Below, piece by piece: positions 18,599 through 27,304 of a stretch of 64,000 nt of DNA (position 1 is its first letter; each line of letters opens with the position of its first letter). Made by a program: the position numbers and the translations under genes. The notes beneath the pieces are model-generated. The model saw only the letters and a list, made by a program, of their open reading frames with translations. It was not told the DNA's origin and did no database searches. Origin of the DNA: Bacillus sp. ISL-41 (GTDB lineage Bacteria > Bacillota > Bacilli > Bacillales > Cytobacillaceae). The DNA is taken from positions 1 through 64,000 of the forward strand of contig NZ_JAGGQP010000007.1 in assembly GCF_018613235.1 (NCBI RefSeq). Reading direction: 5' to 3'.

Positions 18599-18934
18599 AT
18601 GGCTAATCAACAACCAAGTTCAGGGAACCCAAGAGTAGACGTCGAATATCGTCGCAAGAAAAGCGCCGAAGAGATGAGATACCAAATCGTTTCCTTTGCA
18701 TTGATGATTTTCTTGACACTTGTTGCCTTTGTTGCAGTTGGATATGAAGGATTCTCAGGCTGGTTCACAGTTCCGTTCATCCTTCTGCTTGCTGTCATCC
18801 AGGTAATCTTCCAGCTCTACTATTTCATGCACATGAGCCATAAGGGACACGAAGCACCTGCTCTGTTCCTGTATTCCGGCGTTGTTGTAGGAGCAGTAAC
18901 AGTCCTGGCTTTCACAACTATTATCTGGTGGTAA
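18599..18934 (+). CDS. ctaF: Cytochrome c oxidase subunit IVB (CtaF)
   Basis: A 111-residue small subunit with three predicted membrane helices, ending with the QLYYFMHMSHKGHE motif and a final helix. Size and position after ctaE fit CtaF. It starts 4 bases after the ctaE stop codon and is the last gene of the operon, followed by a strong terminator. Confidence 0.93.
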   Translation: MANQQPSSGNPRVDVEYRRKKSAEEMRYQIVSFALMIFLTLVAFVAVGYEGFSGWFTVPFILLLAVIQVIFQLYYFMHMSHKGHEAPALFLYSGVVVGAVTVLAFTTIIWW

Positions 18935-18943
18935 TATGACCTA

Positions 18944-18974
18944 AGAAAAAATCGGCTTTTAGCCGATTTTTTCT
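18944..18974 (+). terminator. Terminator of the ctaBCDEF operon
   Basis: Perfect 14-bp stem AGAAAAAATCGGCT with its complement, 3-base loop and T-run. Confidence 0.9.
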
Positions 18975-19016
18975 ATGTATGGAAGTATACTAACAATTAA
19001 TGGAAGAGCCGTTTTA

Positions 19017-19045
19017 TTGAAGTGCCATACCTTTGGAAGTATAAT
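19017..19045 (+). promoter_or_regulatory. Sigma-A promoter of ctaG
   Basis: TTGAAG and a perfect TATAAT separated by 17 bp, 39 bases before the ctaG start and after the operon terminator. Confidence 0.6.
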
Positions 19046-19083
19046 GAAAGTAAAGTTCTTAAACAGGACGGGGTGAAAATACG

Positions 19084-19995
19084 ATGCTTACACTAGATAT
19101 ATTTGGGTTCAGAGCACTATGGAGTCCGGTATATTTTCTGGTAATGGCAGCTCTATTAGTTGCTTATTATCTGGTTGTCTTCAAGTACTATGATCGTTTC
19201 AAGGAAGGTGTACCTGCGACACGAAAACAGGCTGTTTACTTTACATCTGCTATTATCGTGCTGTATATCATCAAAGGTTCGCCTGTCGATTTGATGGCAC
19301 ATATCACGTTTTACATGCACATGATCCAGATGGCAGTCTTATACCTTGTTGTTCCGCCTCTTTTGATTTTTGGCCTGCCTGACTGGCTTTGGAGATCGTT
19401 CTTGTCGCTGCCGGCAGTTGACCCTTTGTTCCGCTTTTTCACAAAGCCGCTTATTGCTTTGATCATGTTCAATGGAATATTCTCGATCTACCATATACCA
19501 CTGATTTTTGATTTTGTAAAAACGGATATGTGGCTCCATGCTGGCTATACATCGGTGCTATTTATACTAGCGATGTTTATGTGGTGGCCGCTGGTCAATA
19601 AATTGGAAGAATATCAGACATTATCCGGCGTTAAGAAAATGGGCTATATATTTGCTGACGGAGTACTAATTACACCAGCATGCGCATTGATCATCTTTGC
19701 CGATACACCAATGTATGCAACTTTTTCCGACCCGAATGCATGGGGTGAGGCATTGAAATTATGTGTTCCGCCTACGATGCTCTCGTCATTGGATCTTAGC
19801 GGTCCGGAAACCTTCAGTTCTATTTCGCTCCTTCATGATCAGCAGCTTGGCGGAGTAATCATGAAGGTTATTCAGGAAATAGTATATGGCATTTTCCTCG
19901 GATATGCGTTCTTCCAATGGTTCCGCCATGAGGAAGACAACCAGGCTGAACAGGATGCAATCAATCTTGCCAGCGCCCCTCAGCCGGTAAAATAA
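19084..19995 (+). CDS. ctaG: Cytochrome c oxidase assembly factor CtaG
   Basis: A 303-residue membrane protein of the Bacillus CtaG (caa3_CtaG) family, required for formation of active caa3 oxidase, apparently in copper delivery. About seven helices. Conserved histidines appear in MAHITFYMHMIQMA near residues 75-88 and YHIPLIFDF near 137-145. It is distinct from the CtaG/Cox11 proteins of proteobacteria. It has its own promoter and terminator, so it can be expressed separately from ctaBCDEF. Confidence 0.93.
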   Translation: MLTLDIFGFRALWSPVYFLVMAALLVAYYLVVFKYYDRFKEGVPATRKQAVYFTSAIIVLYIIKGSPVDLMAHITFYMHMIQMAVLYLVVPPLLIFGLPDWLWRSFLSLPAVDPLFRFFTKPLIALIMFNGIFSIYHIPLIFDFVKTDMWLHAGYTSVLFILAMFMWWPLVNKLEEYQTLSGVKKMGYIFADGVLITPACALIIFADTPMYATFSDPNAWGEALKLCVPPTMLSSLDLSGPETFSSISLLHDQQLGGVIMKVIQEIVYGIFLGYAFFQWFRHEEDNQAEQDAINLASAPQPVK

Positions 19996-20004
19996 ATGAG
20001 TTGT

Positions 20005-20037
20005 AAAAGCTTCCTTAAAGGGAGCTTTTATTTTTTC
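20005..20037 (+). terminator. Terminator of ctaG
   Basis: Stem AAAAGCTTCC/GGGAGCTTTT with one G-U pair, 5-base loop and T-run. Confidence 0.78.
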
Positions 20038-20090
20038 TGATTTGTCTTTATACTCCAAAAGAAAATTTATCAGTAATATGCATTCAAATA

Positions 20091-20119
20091 TTGAAAAAAA
20101 GGGACAGGTCACCTACAAT
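20091..20119 (+). promoter_or_regulatory. Sigma-A promoter of the DUF420 gene
   Basis: TTGAAA and TACAAT separated by 17 bp, about 40 bases before the start codon. Confidence 0.5.
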
Positions 20120-20159
20120 TAACCTTATGGAGAAATAATGAATTGAGAGGTAAACATAC

Positions 20160-20624
20160 ATGTTTAACTTACCGATCCTGCCCACGATCAGCACAACATT
20201 TATTGTTTTAAGTGCAATCACCGTGGCAATTGGCTGGGCCCAGATAAAACAAAGAAAAATTGATCAGCATCGCAGAACCATGACGCTGGCTGGAATATTC
20301 GCGATCATATTCTTTGTCATTTATGCTTCAAGGACAATCTTTATCGGAAATACTTCATTTGGGGGACCCGATGATATCAAGATTTATTACACCGTATTCC
20401 TGATCTTTCATATTACACTTGCTACAATTGGAGCGGTCCTTGGAATCATTTCACTTTACACAGGATATAAAAACAGATTAGAGCGTCATCGCAAACTCGG
20501 ACCTGTAACAAGTGTAACCTGGTTCTTTACGGGTATCACGGGCGTTGCAGTTTACCTGCTACTTTATGTGTTTTATAAAGGCGGAGAAACGACTTCAGTC
20601 ATCAAGGCGATACTTGGGACATAA
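20160..20624 (+). CDS. DUF420 family membrane protein, probable oxidase-associated
   Basis: A 154-residue protein with four predicted membrane helices and conserved polar positions (DQHRRTMTLA near 36-45, FHITLATIGA near 90-99, HRKLGPVT near 118-125). This is the DUF420/YozB pattern. The B. subtilis relative is yozB. A related small membrane protein (CtaM) is needed for aa3 oxidase function in Staphylococcus aureus; whether this is the true counterpart is inference. Placement right after ctaG supports a role in oxidase assembly. A terminator follows. Confidence 0.82.
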   Translation: MFNLPILPTISTTFIVLSAITVAIGWAQIKQRKIDQHRRTMTLAGIFAIIFFVIYASRTIFIGNTSFGGPDDIKIYYTVFLIFHITLATIGAVLGIISLYTGYKNRLERHRKLGPVTSVTWFFTGITGVAVYLLLYVFYKGGETTSVIKAILGT

Positions 20625-20632
20625 CAGACTTT

Positions 20633-20666
20633 AAAACATTGCTTATAGCAATGTTTTTTTATTTTT
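20633..20666 (+). terminator. Terminator of the DUF420 gene
   Basis: Perfect stem AAAACATTGC/GCAATGTTTT with a 5-base loop and long T-run. Confidence 0.88.
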
Positions 20667-20727
20667 AGAAGGTATTCCAGTCTTAACAGGCGAATCTATT
20701 AGATTGTATAAAGGGGGTTGTATTTGT

Positions 20728-21906
20728 TTGGATATTAAGGTTCTATCTGAAGAACATTATCTGGAGTCAATGAATTTATCAATGTATGCTTTTCAATATC
20801 AAGTACCGGAAAGTGATATTCCTAAACGTTTGGAAACTCTAAAGAAACATCACTTGCTTGGGATATTTGAGGGAGAAGAGCTTGCGTCCAAATTGCATAT
20901 TCTTTCTTTGAAGGTGAAACTTGGCCAGCTTGAATGGAAAATGGGGGGTATTGCAGGTGTTGCTACCTATCCAGAGCACAGGCGTAAAGGGCATGTAAAC
21001 GCACTTATGAAAAGGGCGCTGGTGGATATGAATCAAGACGGAAATATAGTTTCCTTTCTGCATCCTTTCCAGATTGATTTCTATAGAAGGTTTGGGTGGG
21101 AGATCATAACTGACAATAGGAAGATTACTATTGAGAAAATTGATCTAAAACCTGTAGAAAGACAGGAGGGAATAATTAAGCGGCATACAGAGAAAAGACA
21201 CTCCATTGATATCGAGAGGGTGTATGATCGATATGCAGAATTGCATAGCGCAATGCTCGCAAGGGATTCGGAATGGTGGCGCACGAGCATATACGGCGAA
21301 CAAACAGCTGCTGTTTATTATGACTCGAAGAAAGAAGCGGCAGGATATCTGATATACGAGATTAAAGATAATGTCATGAAGGTTGAGGAATACGTCTCTT
21401 TAACCCATGAAGCAAGAAAAGGCTTGTGGAATTTCATTTGCCAGCATGATTCAATGGTAGAACGAGTAGAGGTACTTACATCTATCCATGATCCTTTCCC
21501 GTATTTCTTGAAGGAGCCTAAGCTCAAGACAGAAGTTTATCCATATTTCATGGGCAGGATTGTGAATGCTGAAAAAGCATTATCGACATATCCCTTCAGC
21601 AACAGGAATGAAGGGGAGAATATCTTCATTCATCTGGATGACGCTGCTGCCCCATGGAATGCAGGCACATATATAATAGGGCAGGATGGGGTTAAATTTC
21701 ACCCTGTCAAAGAGGGAGGAACCTGTGTAACAGCTCCCAAGCGCGGGCTGCACATGAACATCAATACACTGACAGCCATGTTATTCGGTTATAAACGTCC
21801 ACTTGAATTATATGAATTGGAACTGCTCAAGGGAAACATAGATGAAGTAAAGGTGCTTGAGCAGATAATACCGGCATTCAAGCCATTCTTCTATGATTTT
21901 TTCTAA
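20728..21906 (+). CDS. Eis-like GNAT N-acetyltransferase
   Basis: A 392-residue protein with the three-part Eis layout: an N-terminal GNAT domain (GIAGVATYPEHRRKGHVNALM near 75-95, containing the acetyl-CoA signature RRKGHV), a second GNAT-like domain without an obvious binding loop, and a C-terminal sterol carrier-like domain. Eis relatives acetylate amines, including aminoglycosides or protein lysines; the substrate here is unknown. I chose TTG at 20728, which has AAGGGGG upstream and starts at the family-like MDIKVLSEEHY. It is not part of the usual ctaG-ylbA order, so it is an insertion relative to B. subtilis. Confidence 0.82.
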   Translation: MDIKVLSEEHYLESMNLSMYAFQYQVPESDIPKRLETLKKHHLLGIFEGEELASKLHILSLKVKLGQLEWKMGGIAGVATYPEHRRKGHVNALMKRALVDMNQDGNIVSFLHPFQIDFYRRFGWEIITDNRKITIEKIDLKPVERQEGIIKRHTEKRHSIDIERVYDRYAELHSAMLARDSEWWRTSIYGEQTAAVYYDSKKEAAGYLIYEIKDNVMKVEEYVSLTHEARKGLWNFICQHDSMVERVEVLTSIHDPFPYFLKEPKLKTEVYPYFMGRIVNAEKALSTYPFSNRNEGENIFIHLDDAAAPWNAGTYIIGQDGVKFHPVKEGGTCVTAPKRGLHMNINTLTAMLFGYKRPLELYELELLKGNIDEVKVLEQIIPAFKPFFYDFF

Positions 21907-21922
21907 ATCTATAGAAGACAGT

Positions 21923-21953
21923 AAACCCCGGGTGCAAGCCACCCGGGGTTTTT
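21923..21953. terminator. Bidirectional terminator
   Basis: Perfect 12-bp G/C-rich stem AAACCCCGGGTG/CACCCGGGGTTT with T- and A-runs, between convergent genes. Confidence 0.9.
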
Positions 21954-21959
21954 CCGTCC

Positions 21960-23018
21960 TTAAATCTTGAATTTGAATTTAATGATTCCAGCTTCTTTGG
22001 CTGAATTGAAACCAATCAGGAGCAATGGTCCAATTACAAAGCCCATGAACCCGAAAAGCTTCAGTCCGAGATACATGGCAATCAGTGTAGATAGTGGGGA
22101 AAGGCCAATATGGCTGCCCATCACTTTAGGTTCTACCGTTCGCCTGATGATCAATAAAATGACAGCCAGCACAGCCAGCTGGGTTCCAAGGGCGATGTTG
22201 CCCGTTGCCAGGTGGAAGATTGACCATGGCGCCAATATGACGATTGAGCCAATTAGCGGGATGAAATCAATCAGCCAGATAATCGCTGACATGACAATTG
22301 CATATTCTGGGGTGATGAAAAGCAACCCAATTAGAGCAACGATAAAAATAATCACACTCACTAGAAATTGTGCTTTCAAGAATCCAAATACAACGTAAGA
22401 AAGTCGTGAAGTCATGAAATGGACCTTATCTGCAGTTCTCTCTGTCAAATGGCTGTACACACCTTGCCTTAAAGATGGCAGCTCCAGCAAGAAAAGAAAC
22501 AGTGCAATCAAATAGACCAGGAAGCTGATCAGGAAATTCGGGATGTAGGTCAGCAATGCCTTCAGATTATCTATATTGATAAATGCAATCATGTCATTTT
22601 TGAGTTTATTGAGAAAGTCCTCAGCCCGGTTGCTGATTTCGGTTACCACTTCCCTTGGAAGGTCATTGGCAGCCTCAACAAAGCTATTTTCGGCCTTATA
22701 CCAGGCATTTGTAATTTCATTTATATAAACTGGAGTATTATCAATCAGGTCAATTGCCTCGGTGACTGCCGTCGTAGTCAGGAAATAGCCTGAAACCATG
22801 ATGAGCAATACGAACAGGAGGAAAATTGTCAAGACTGCAAGGTGCCGCCCTCTTTTGAATCTTTTCTGGAAGTAAACTACTGCAGGCTCGAGAAAAAGAG
22901 CGGTGATCAAAGCAGCAATCAACGGGATGGATACCGGCAGGATAATGTAAAGAATTGCTGCAACTGCGATGGTGATTAATGCAATAATGATCGTTCGTTT
23001 AGTGAAAATACCGGACAA
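21960..23018 (-). CDS. AI-2E/YtvI-type family permease
   Basis: A 352-residue polytopic membrane protein of the AI-2E transporter superfamily (PF01594). The layout is two N-terminal helices, a large extracytoplasmic segment (about 60-140), then five helices including IIWLIDFIPLIGS and the C-terminal VEPKVMGSHIGLSPLSTLI typical of the family. Members include YtvI (sporulation) and Na+/H+ antiporters; transport of AI-2 is not established for Bacillus members. I chose TTG at 23018, 6 bases after AAAGGAG, because the upstream ATG adds a soluble leader. Confidence 0.82.
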   Translation of the reverse strand: MSGIFTKRTIIIALITIAVAAILYIILPVSIPLIAALITALFLEPAVVYFQKRFKRGRHLAVLTIFLLFVLLIMVSGYFLTTTAVTEAIDLIDNTPVYINEITNAWYKAENSFVEAANDLPREVVTEISNRAEDFLNKLKNDMIAFINIDNLKALLTYIPNFLISFLVYLIALFLFLLELPSLRQGVYSHLTERTADKVHFMTSRLSYVVFGFLKAQFLVSVIIFIVALIGLLFITPEYAIVMSAIIWLIDFIPLIGSIVILAPWSIFHLATGNIALGTQLAVLAVILLIIRRTVEPKVMGSHIGLSPLSTLIAMYLGLKLFGFMGFVIGPLLLIGFNSAKEAGIIKFKFKI

Positions 23019-23295
23019 GTGAAGCTCCTTTCTATACTCCTGAAGAGTATATACCTCTAAAAAGCATTGTATTAAGGGCACTTAAGCAAAAAGCGCAAAA
23101 AATTCCTTAACAATTAAATTATAGTACGCATTTAATATAAGAAACAACAAAAATCAGCTTTTATCCATGTCTTTTTGTAAACTTTGTTGATTTTTAGCAA
23201 ATGAGTTCACTTAGATGAACGCTAGAAAGGTATTCCATCTCTATCTCTCCCGATGTAAATCAAGTTCAGCAACCTTAACAGCGAGGGGTGAGGAA

Positions 23296-23652
23296 ATGAA
23301 GGAATCAAGAATAATCATGCCTCCGCAATATAGAGAGGTATGCCGTGCAGTCTGTGCGATTGTGCATGCCATTATAAATGAGAATCAGTTTTTTTACCAG
23401 TCGAAGTTGAAAAACAGGATTTCCCGGTTACGAAGAAACTCATTTGCTGATAATGGAGTAATTGTTGAACTAGACCAGGGTGACGTGAAAATAAAAGTAT
23501 ACGTTGACACTGTGGTAGGGAAGTACTCAATCCTTTATACTGCAATGGAGCTCCAGAAGAATATAGAAGAGGAGATTGTGCTGCTGACTTCTATCTTGCC
23601 GAAGAAGATTGATGTCATCATAATGGGACTTAATATAAAAAAGACGCAATGA
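23296..23652 (+). CDS. Asp23/Gls24-like small protein
   Basis: A 118-residue protein whose C-terminal half (GVIVELDQGDVKIKVYVD...GKYSILYTAMELQKNI) follows the alternating strand-helix pattern of Asp23/Gls24 (DUF322) proteins, membrane-associated envelope stress factors such as YqhY. I base this on pattern alone, so the family call is tentative. I chose ATG at 23296 with GAGGGGTGAGG upstream; an earlier ATG would add a basic non-conserved leader. The gene is flanked by convergent ylbA and ends in a shared terminator. Confidence 0.55.
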   Translation: MKESRIIMPPQYREVCRAVCAIVHAIINENQFFYQSKLKNRISRLRRNSFADNGVIVELDQGDVKIKVYVDTVVGKYSILYTAMELQKNIEEEIVLLTSILPKKIDVIIMGLNIKKTQ

Positions 23653-23666
23653 TTGCGTCCTTTTTA
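23636..23666. terminator. Bidirectional terminator between Asp23-like gene and ylbA
   Basis: Stem AAAAAGACGCAA/TTGCGTC-TTTTT with a 3-base loop between convergent genes. Confidence 0.82.
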
Positions 23667-23668
23667 TG

Positions 23669-24028
23669 TTAAATTGCAAACTTTTCTACTTCAGTTTTCA
23701 CATCGTTTAAAAGCTTTTCGCACTGGCTGACAAGTGCTTTCGGGAATTGCTCACCTTCACCATATTCAACGCCATGCGGGTAGTAATGTTTTCCCAGCAA
23801 AGGAGTCATCAACTGAACGATGGCTTTGTGTGCTCCAATATCACCTTCATGAGCATAGCCCTGGACACGCAAATAAAATGTTCCTTCTTTAACCACAATC
23901 TTTTTGTCATAGGTTACTCTCTCATAGTCCCATTGTCCTTCACGTACCAGACCATGCTCTAACATAACCTCATCAAGACGGTTCAAGTCAGCCTTTAGGT
24001 TTTCAATACCTGTATTTTCGAATTTCAT
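23669..24028 (-). CDS. ylbA: YlbA/YugN-like conserved protein
   Basis: A 119-residue soluble protein resembling the YugN-like family, with strand-rich segment WDYERVTYDKKIVVKEGTFY and the GKHYYPHGVEYGE block. Length (B. subtilis YlbA is about 120 residues) and position between the cta genes and ylbB support the ylbA name. I chose ATG at 24028, which has GGAGGGAAAAGG directly upstream. Function is unknown. Confidence 0.7.
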   Translation of the reverse strand: MKFENTGIENLKADLNRLDEVMLEHGLVREGQWDYERVTYDKKIVVKEGTFYLRVQGYAHEGDIGAHKAIVQLMTPLLGKHYYPHGVEYGEGEQFPKALVSQCEKLLNDVKTEVEKFAI

Positions 24029-24272
24029 CCTTTTCCCTCCTAAAAAACACACTGCAGTAATATCACCTAAAATAGATTATATCTCAAATTTAATAATAGT
24101 AAAAATATGCTTAAGTTGCAATGAATATAAAAGCGAATTTCTGCTTTCTTCTTCTGCTTATGAACGGGAAAGCAGAGAAATAAGAATTATGTAATTGAGG
24201 GCATAATTAGCATTATACGGGCTACCCTAACAGTGAGTAGGCTAAGCTTTGATTCATAAGGAGGAAAAGAAA

Positions 24273-24701
24273 GTGCGTAAAATCCGTGATATCATGACTA
24301 GTGATGTTGAAACCTGTACTTTGTTGGACAATGTATTCGAAGTGGCAGTTAAAATGAAAGAATGGAATGTTGGCTCCATCCCAATCGTAGATGAGGATAA
24401 ACTCGTCGGCATGATTACCGACCGGGACATTGTCATTAGAGGGATAGCAGAAAAACATCCGCCGTCATCAAAGGTTGAAAGTGTCATGAGTGACCATCTC
24501 GTTACAGCAACGCCTGATATGTCCACTAAAGAAGCAACCAAACTGATGGCGGATCATCAAATAAGAAGGCTGCCTGTAGTTGAAGGTGAAAAATTAGTAG
24601 GAATCGTAGCGTTAGGAGACTTTGCTGTAAACGAAATGACAGACGAACAAGCCCAGAACGCCCTATCAGAAATTTCAGAGCCTGGAAACCATATGCAGTA
24701 G
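24273..24701 (+). CDS. ylbB: CBS domain protein YlbB
   Basis: A 142-residue protein of two tandem CBS domains forming one Bateman module: first VRKIRDIMTSDVETC to GMITDRDIVIRG, second VESVMSDHLVTATPD to GIVALGDFAV. CBS pairs bind adenine nucleotides and act as sensors. No effector domain is attached. The start is GTG, 7 bases after a perfect AAGGAGG. A short terminator follows. Confidence 0.9.
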   Translation: MRKIRDIMTSDVETCTLLDNVFEVAVKMKEWNVGSIPIVDEDKLVGMITDRDIVIRGIAEKHPPSSKVESVMSDHLVTATPDMSTKEATKLMADHQIRRLPVVEGEKLVGIVALGDFAVNEMTDEQAQNALSEISEPGNHMQ

Positions 24702-24704
24702 ACT

Positions 24705-24730
24705 AAGGCACTCATAATGGGTGCCTTTTA
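24705..24730 (+). terminator. Terminator of ylbB
   Basis: Stem AAGGCAC/GTGCCTT followed by TTTTA. Confidence 0.6.
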
Positions 24731-25018
24731 CCATCATTTCTCCGGAAAATGTCCACACCTTTTCAGTAAGGGTGGTTGTTTGATTTTACATCGAGCAAGC
24801 GATATGTTAAAAGTAGGATAACCAGTGATATTGCAAGTAATAGTGTCAATCGTGTTAAAGTTCAATTATTTTTTTGAGTCCTATAGAACACTTCTATTAA
24901 AACGAACACTATAAATGATATAATAATTTCAAAAATCACTCATATAGTGATAGAGAGATTATAGTGTCTTTTGACTCACATTAGTGTAGCTGGCAACAGT
25001 CAAAAAGGGGGGATCTAC
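24731..25018. other. ylbB-ylbC intergenic region
   Basis: A/T-rich, no gene. It contains a TATAAT near 24918 and an adjacent inverted repeat ATCACT/AGTGAT at 24935-24951; no convincing -35 was seen, which would fit a sporulation or other alternative sigma factor but does not prove it. Confidence 0.35.
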
Positions 25019-26095
25019 CTGAGAACTATTGCAAGGATATTAGTTTTTGCCGCAATTTTTTTACTTATTGGTTTATACATGGGATATAACAAGGAAGATA
25101 ATGAGGAAATGGTAATCGAAGAGAAATCCACTCCTAAAATAGATGAATCCCTCGAAGAGGACATCAGTGAACAAAGTATCAGCGAGGGTGTTGATCAGCC
25201 TTCACAAGGTGTTGGTTCTTTGTTAGGGAAGGATATTGACTCTCTTAAGGCGACCTTAGGTGAACCATCAAGAGTTGACCTTTCAGCCTATGGCTTTCAC
25301 TGGTGGATCTTTAATAATGGCCCCGAAGAATATATCCAGGCTGGTGTCTTGAATGACAAGGTGGTGACGGCTTACGGCATTGGTCCTTCGGTAAATGTCC
25401 AGCCATTTAAAATTGGCCAGCCGATTGAAGAAATTTTCTCTATGAATGTTATAGAACCTGATGTAACATTTGAATATAATGGAAGCTCCTATAAGTTCGA
25501 GCTGTCCGAGCAGGATATGAACACACGTCCCATTATAAAAATGGGGGAGTACTTTGTTCAGCTCTATATTGATAAATTCACTAGTTCTGTTTCTAGCATC
25601 CGTTATATGGATAAGGAAACAATCGTCAAACAGCGGCCATATGAAATGGTCTACAGAGGAACGCTGATCGAACCGCCTGTATTGTCGGAAGGGGATTGGG
25701 TCAGGATTGAAGCCGGTCTCGAAAAACAAATCCTGGACATTACAAATGCAATCAGATCTAGGCATGAGCTTCAAACGCTTGAATGGAATGAAAAAACAGC
25801 AGAAGTTGCCTATGCCCATAGCAAGGATATGGCCATTGAGGACTATTTTTCACATGAATCTGAAAAACACGGGGATTTATCGGAAAGGCTAAAAGCAGCT
25901 GAGATTTTGTATCAATTGGCTGGGGAAAACATTGCAGCTAACTATACAGATGGACCAGCTGTTGTTGAAGGCTGGCTGAATAGTGAAGCCCACCGTGAGG
26001 CATTATTGAACGAAGAATTCACTCATCTTGGTGTAGGCGTATATCAAAGGCATTATACCCAGAACTTCTTGAAAATGTGGGAAGAACCACAGTAA
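25019..26095 (+). CDS. ylbC: CAP-domain secreted protein YlbC
   Basis: A membrane-anchored or secreted protein with an N-terminal hydrophobic helix (ILVFAAIFLLIGLYMGY), an acidic linker, a CAP-associated N-terminal domain (about residues 55-200) and a C-terminal CAP/SCP domain (about 225-350) with TNAIRSRHELQTLEWN, HSKDMA, the FSHESEKHGDLSERL stretch and GENIAANYT. YlbC is a sporulation-associated protein in B. subtilis. Start choice is uncertain: the only good ribosome site (AAGGGGGGATCTAC) points to a CTG at 25019, while the first in-frame TTG is at 24971 with no clear site. Confidence 0.85.
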   Translation: MRTIARILVFAAIFLLIGLYMGYNKEDNEEMVIEEKSTPKIDESLEEDISEQSISEGVDQPSQGVGSLLGKDIDSLKATLGEPSRVDLSAYGFHWWIFNNGPEEYIQAGVLNDKVVTAYGIGPSVNVQPFKIGQPIEEIFSMNVIEPDVTFEYNGSSYKFELSEQDMNTRPIIKMGEYFVQLYIDKFTSSVSSIRYMDKETIVKQRPYEMVYRGTLIEPPVLSEGDWVRIEAGLEKQILDITNAIRSRHELQTLEWNEKTAEVAYAHSKDMAIEDYFSHESEKHGDLSERLKAAEILYQLAGENIAANYTDGPAVVEGWLNSEAHREALLNEEFTHLGVGVYQRHYTQNFLKMWEEPQ

Positions 26096-26125
26096 TTGCT
26101 ATTTTACATTCATTCATTAAGTATA

Positions 26126-26170
26126 ACGAAGGAGCATGACCCGTATGAGGTCATGCTCCTTCGTTTTGCT
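26126..26170. terminator. Bidirectional terminator downstream of ylbC
   Basis: Perfect 16-bp stem ACGAAGGAGCATGACC and complement, 7-base loop, between convergent genes. Confidence 0.9.
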
Positions 26171-26516
26171 TGATGGCCCTGTTGATTGAAAAGAAACCTT
26201 GTTTCCAGCTGCCGTAAAGATGTACCAGATCCCCCTCATGGAATAGAGGTGGAACTGCGCCTTTTCTCAGTGGCGTCACTTTTTTTACAGTTAACTCCTT
26301 TATTCCTGTGTTGATTTTTAAAAGTGTTATATGATTAAACCGATGATAATAGAAACGCTCATTATATTCAGTAACCTCGATGATTCTTCCGCTAACGATT
26401 GCTTCTTCAGGAATATTTTCAAGTTCAATCCATTCCTGGAAATTCGCCTGCATTTCTTTCTTCGTCAGCCAGTAAAAATAGGCCAGGACAATCGGAATCG
26501 CAATTGCTGTAACCAT
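26151..26516 (-). CDS. Membrane-anchored protein of unknown function
   Basis: A 121-residue protein with one N-terminal helix (residues 1-16) followed by a beta-rich soluble part (IVSGRIIEVTEYNERFYYHRF, HITLLKINTG, GDLVHLYGSW) that resembles a small OB-like barrel. I do not recognise a family. The ATG follows AAGGTGATCAATA. It lies 11 bases after the thioesterase gene on the same strand, so the two are probably co-transcribed. Confidence 0.68.
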   Translation of the reverse strand: MVTAIAIPIVLAYFYWLTKKEMQANFQEWIELENIPEEAIVSGRIIEVTEYNERFYYHRFNHITLLKINTGIKELTVKKVTPLRKGAVPPLFHEGDLVHLYGSWKQGFFSINRAIKQNEGA

Positions 26517-26527
26517 TATTGATCACC

Positions 26528-27019
26528 TTATTTATGCTGTTTTTTTACAACAAAAAAGCTTCCTGATGAATGCGCGATTTTTTTGCCATCGGATCTGAAA
26601 ACATCGGCTTCAAGGACGACGGTGCTTCTTCCTTTATGAATCAGCGTAGCTTTACAATGGAGATTGTCACCGATTCCTGGCGCAAGGTAATGGATGTTAA
26701 TTTGAGATGTGACAGCGGCGAAACCTTCTGGCAGCAGTTTATTGGCAAGTGTGCCCATCGCTGTGTCGAGTATCGTGGCAGTAAAACCGCCATGGACTAT
26801 GCCAAGGGTATTATCGAGCACATTTGTAATCGGTATATCAATTTCGCAAGTTTCATGATCGAGTCTTCTGTCCATATGCAGAAGGCCGTCGATATAGGTA
26901 CTGTTTTTTCCGCTTAGTTTATTTTTAACCCCGGCGAGCACCGTTCTGAGAGCTTCAAGTTCCTGCTCGCCCGATAACGAGATGCATTCGTCTAAAAGCT
27001 TTTGCAATTCTTTTTCCAC
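26528..27019 (-). CDS. PaaI-type hotdog-fold thioesterase
   Basis: A 163-residue acyl-CoA thioesterase of the PaaI hotdog family. The catalytic region NTLGIVHGGFTATILDTAMG (about 86-105) has the conserved HGG and Asp, followed by TSQINIHYLAPGIGD and GRSTVVLEADVF. An N-terminal extension of about 35 residues precedes the fold. The substrate is unknown, likely a hydroxyphenyl or fatty acyl-CoA. It is divergent from ylbD. Confidence 0.88.
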   Translation of the reverse strand: MEKELQKLLDECISLSGEQELEALRTVLAGVKNKLSGKNSTYIDGLLHMDRRLDHETCEIDIPITNVLDNTLGIVHGGFTATILDTAMGTLANKLLPEGFAAVTSQINIHYLAPGIGDNLHCKATLIHKGRSTVVLEADVFRSDGKKIAHSSGSFFVVKKQHK

Positions 27020-27304
27020 TATATTATTACCTCTTTCTTTATGGCTTCGTTCCTTTAATTTCGAATGAAAATCATTATTTTAAAAAAGCCATTTTCTAAT
27101 CTGTTATTTATTTTAACACTTTAAAAAACTTAGATGAAGTTTTAAAGTTGTGCGCGACAATAAAGCAGTTATTAAAATTGCCAGGAAACCACGAATAAAC
27201 AGAAGGGTTCTCTTAGAACAACAATTTTTCATTAAGGTCCTTCACCAATACCTGTGAGTTTCATATGCTATTATAGGCATTTGTTACACTGTGAGGTGAA
27301 AGCT

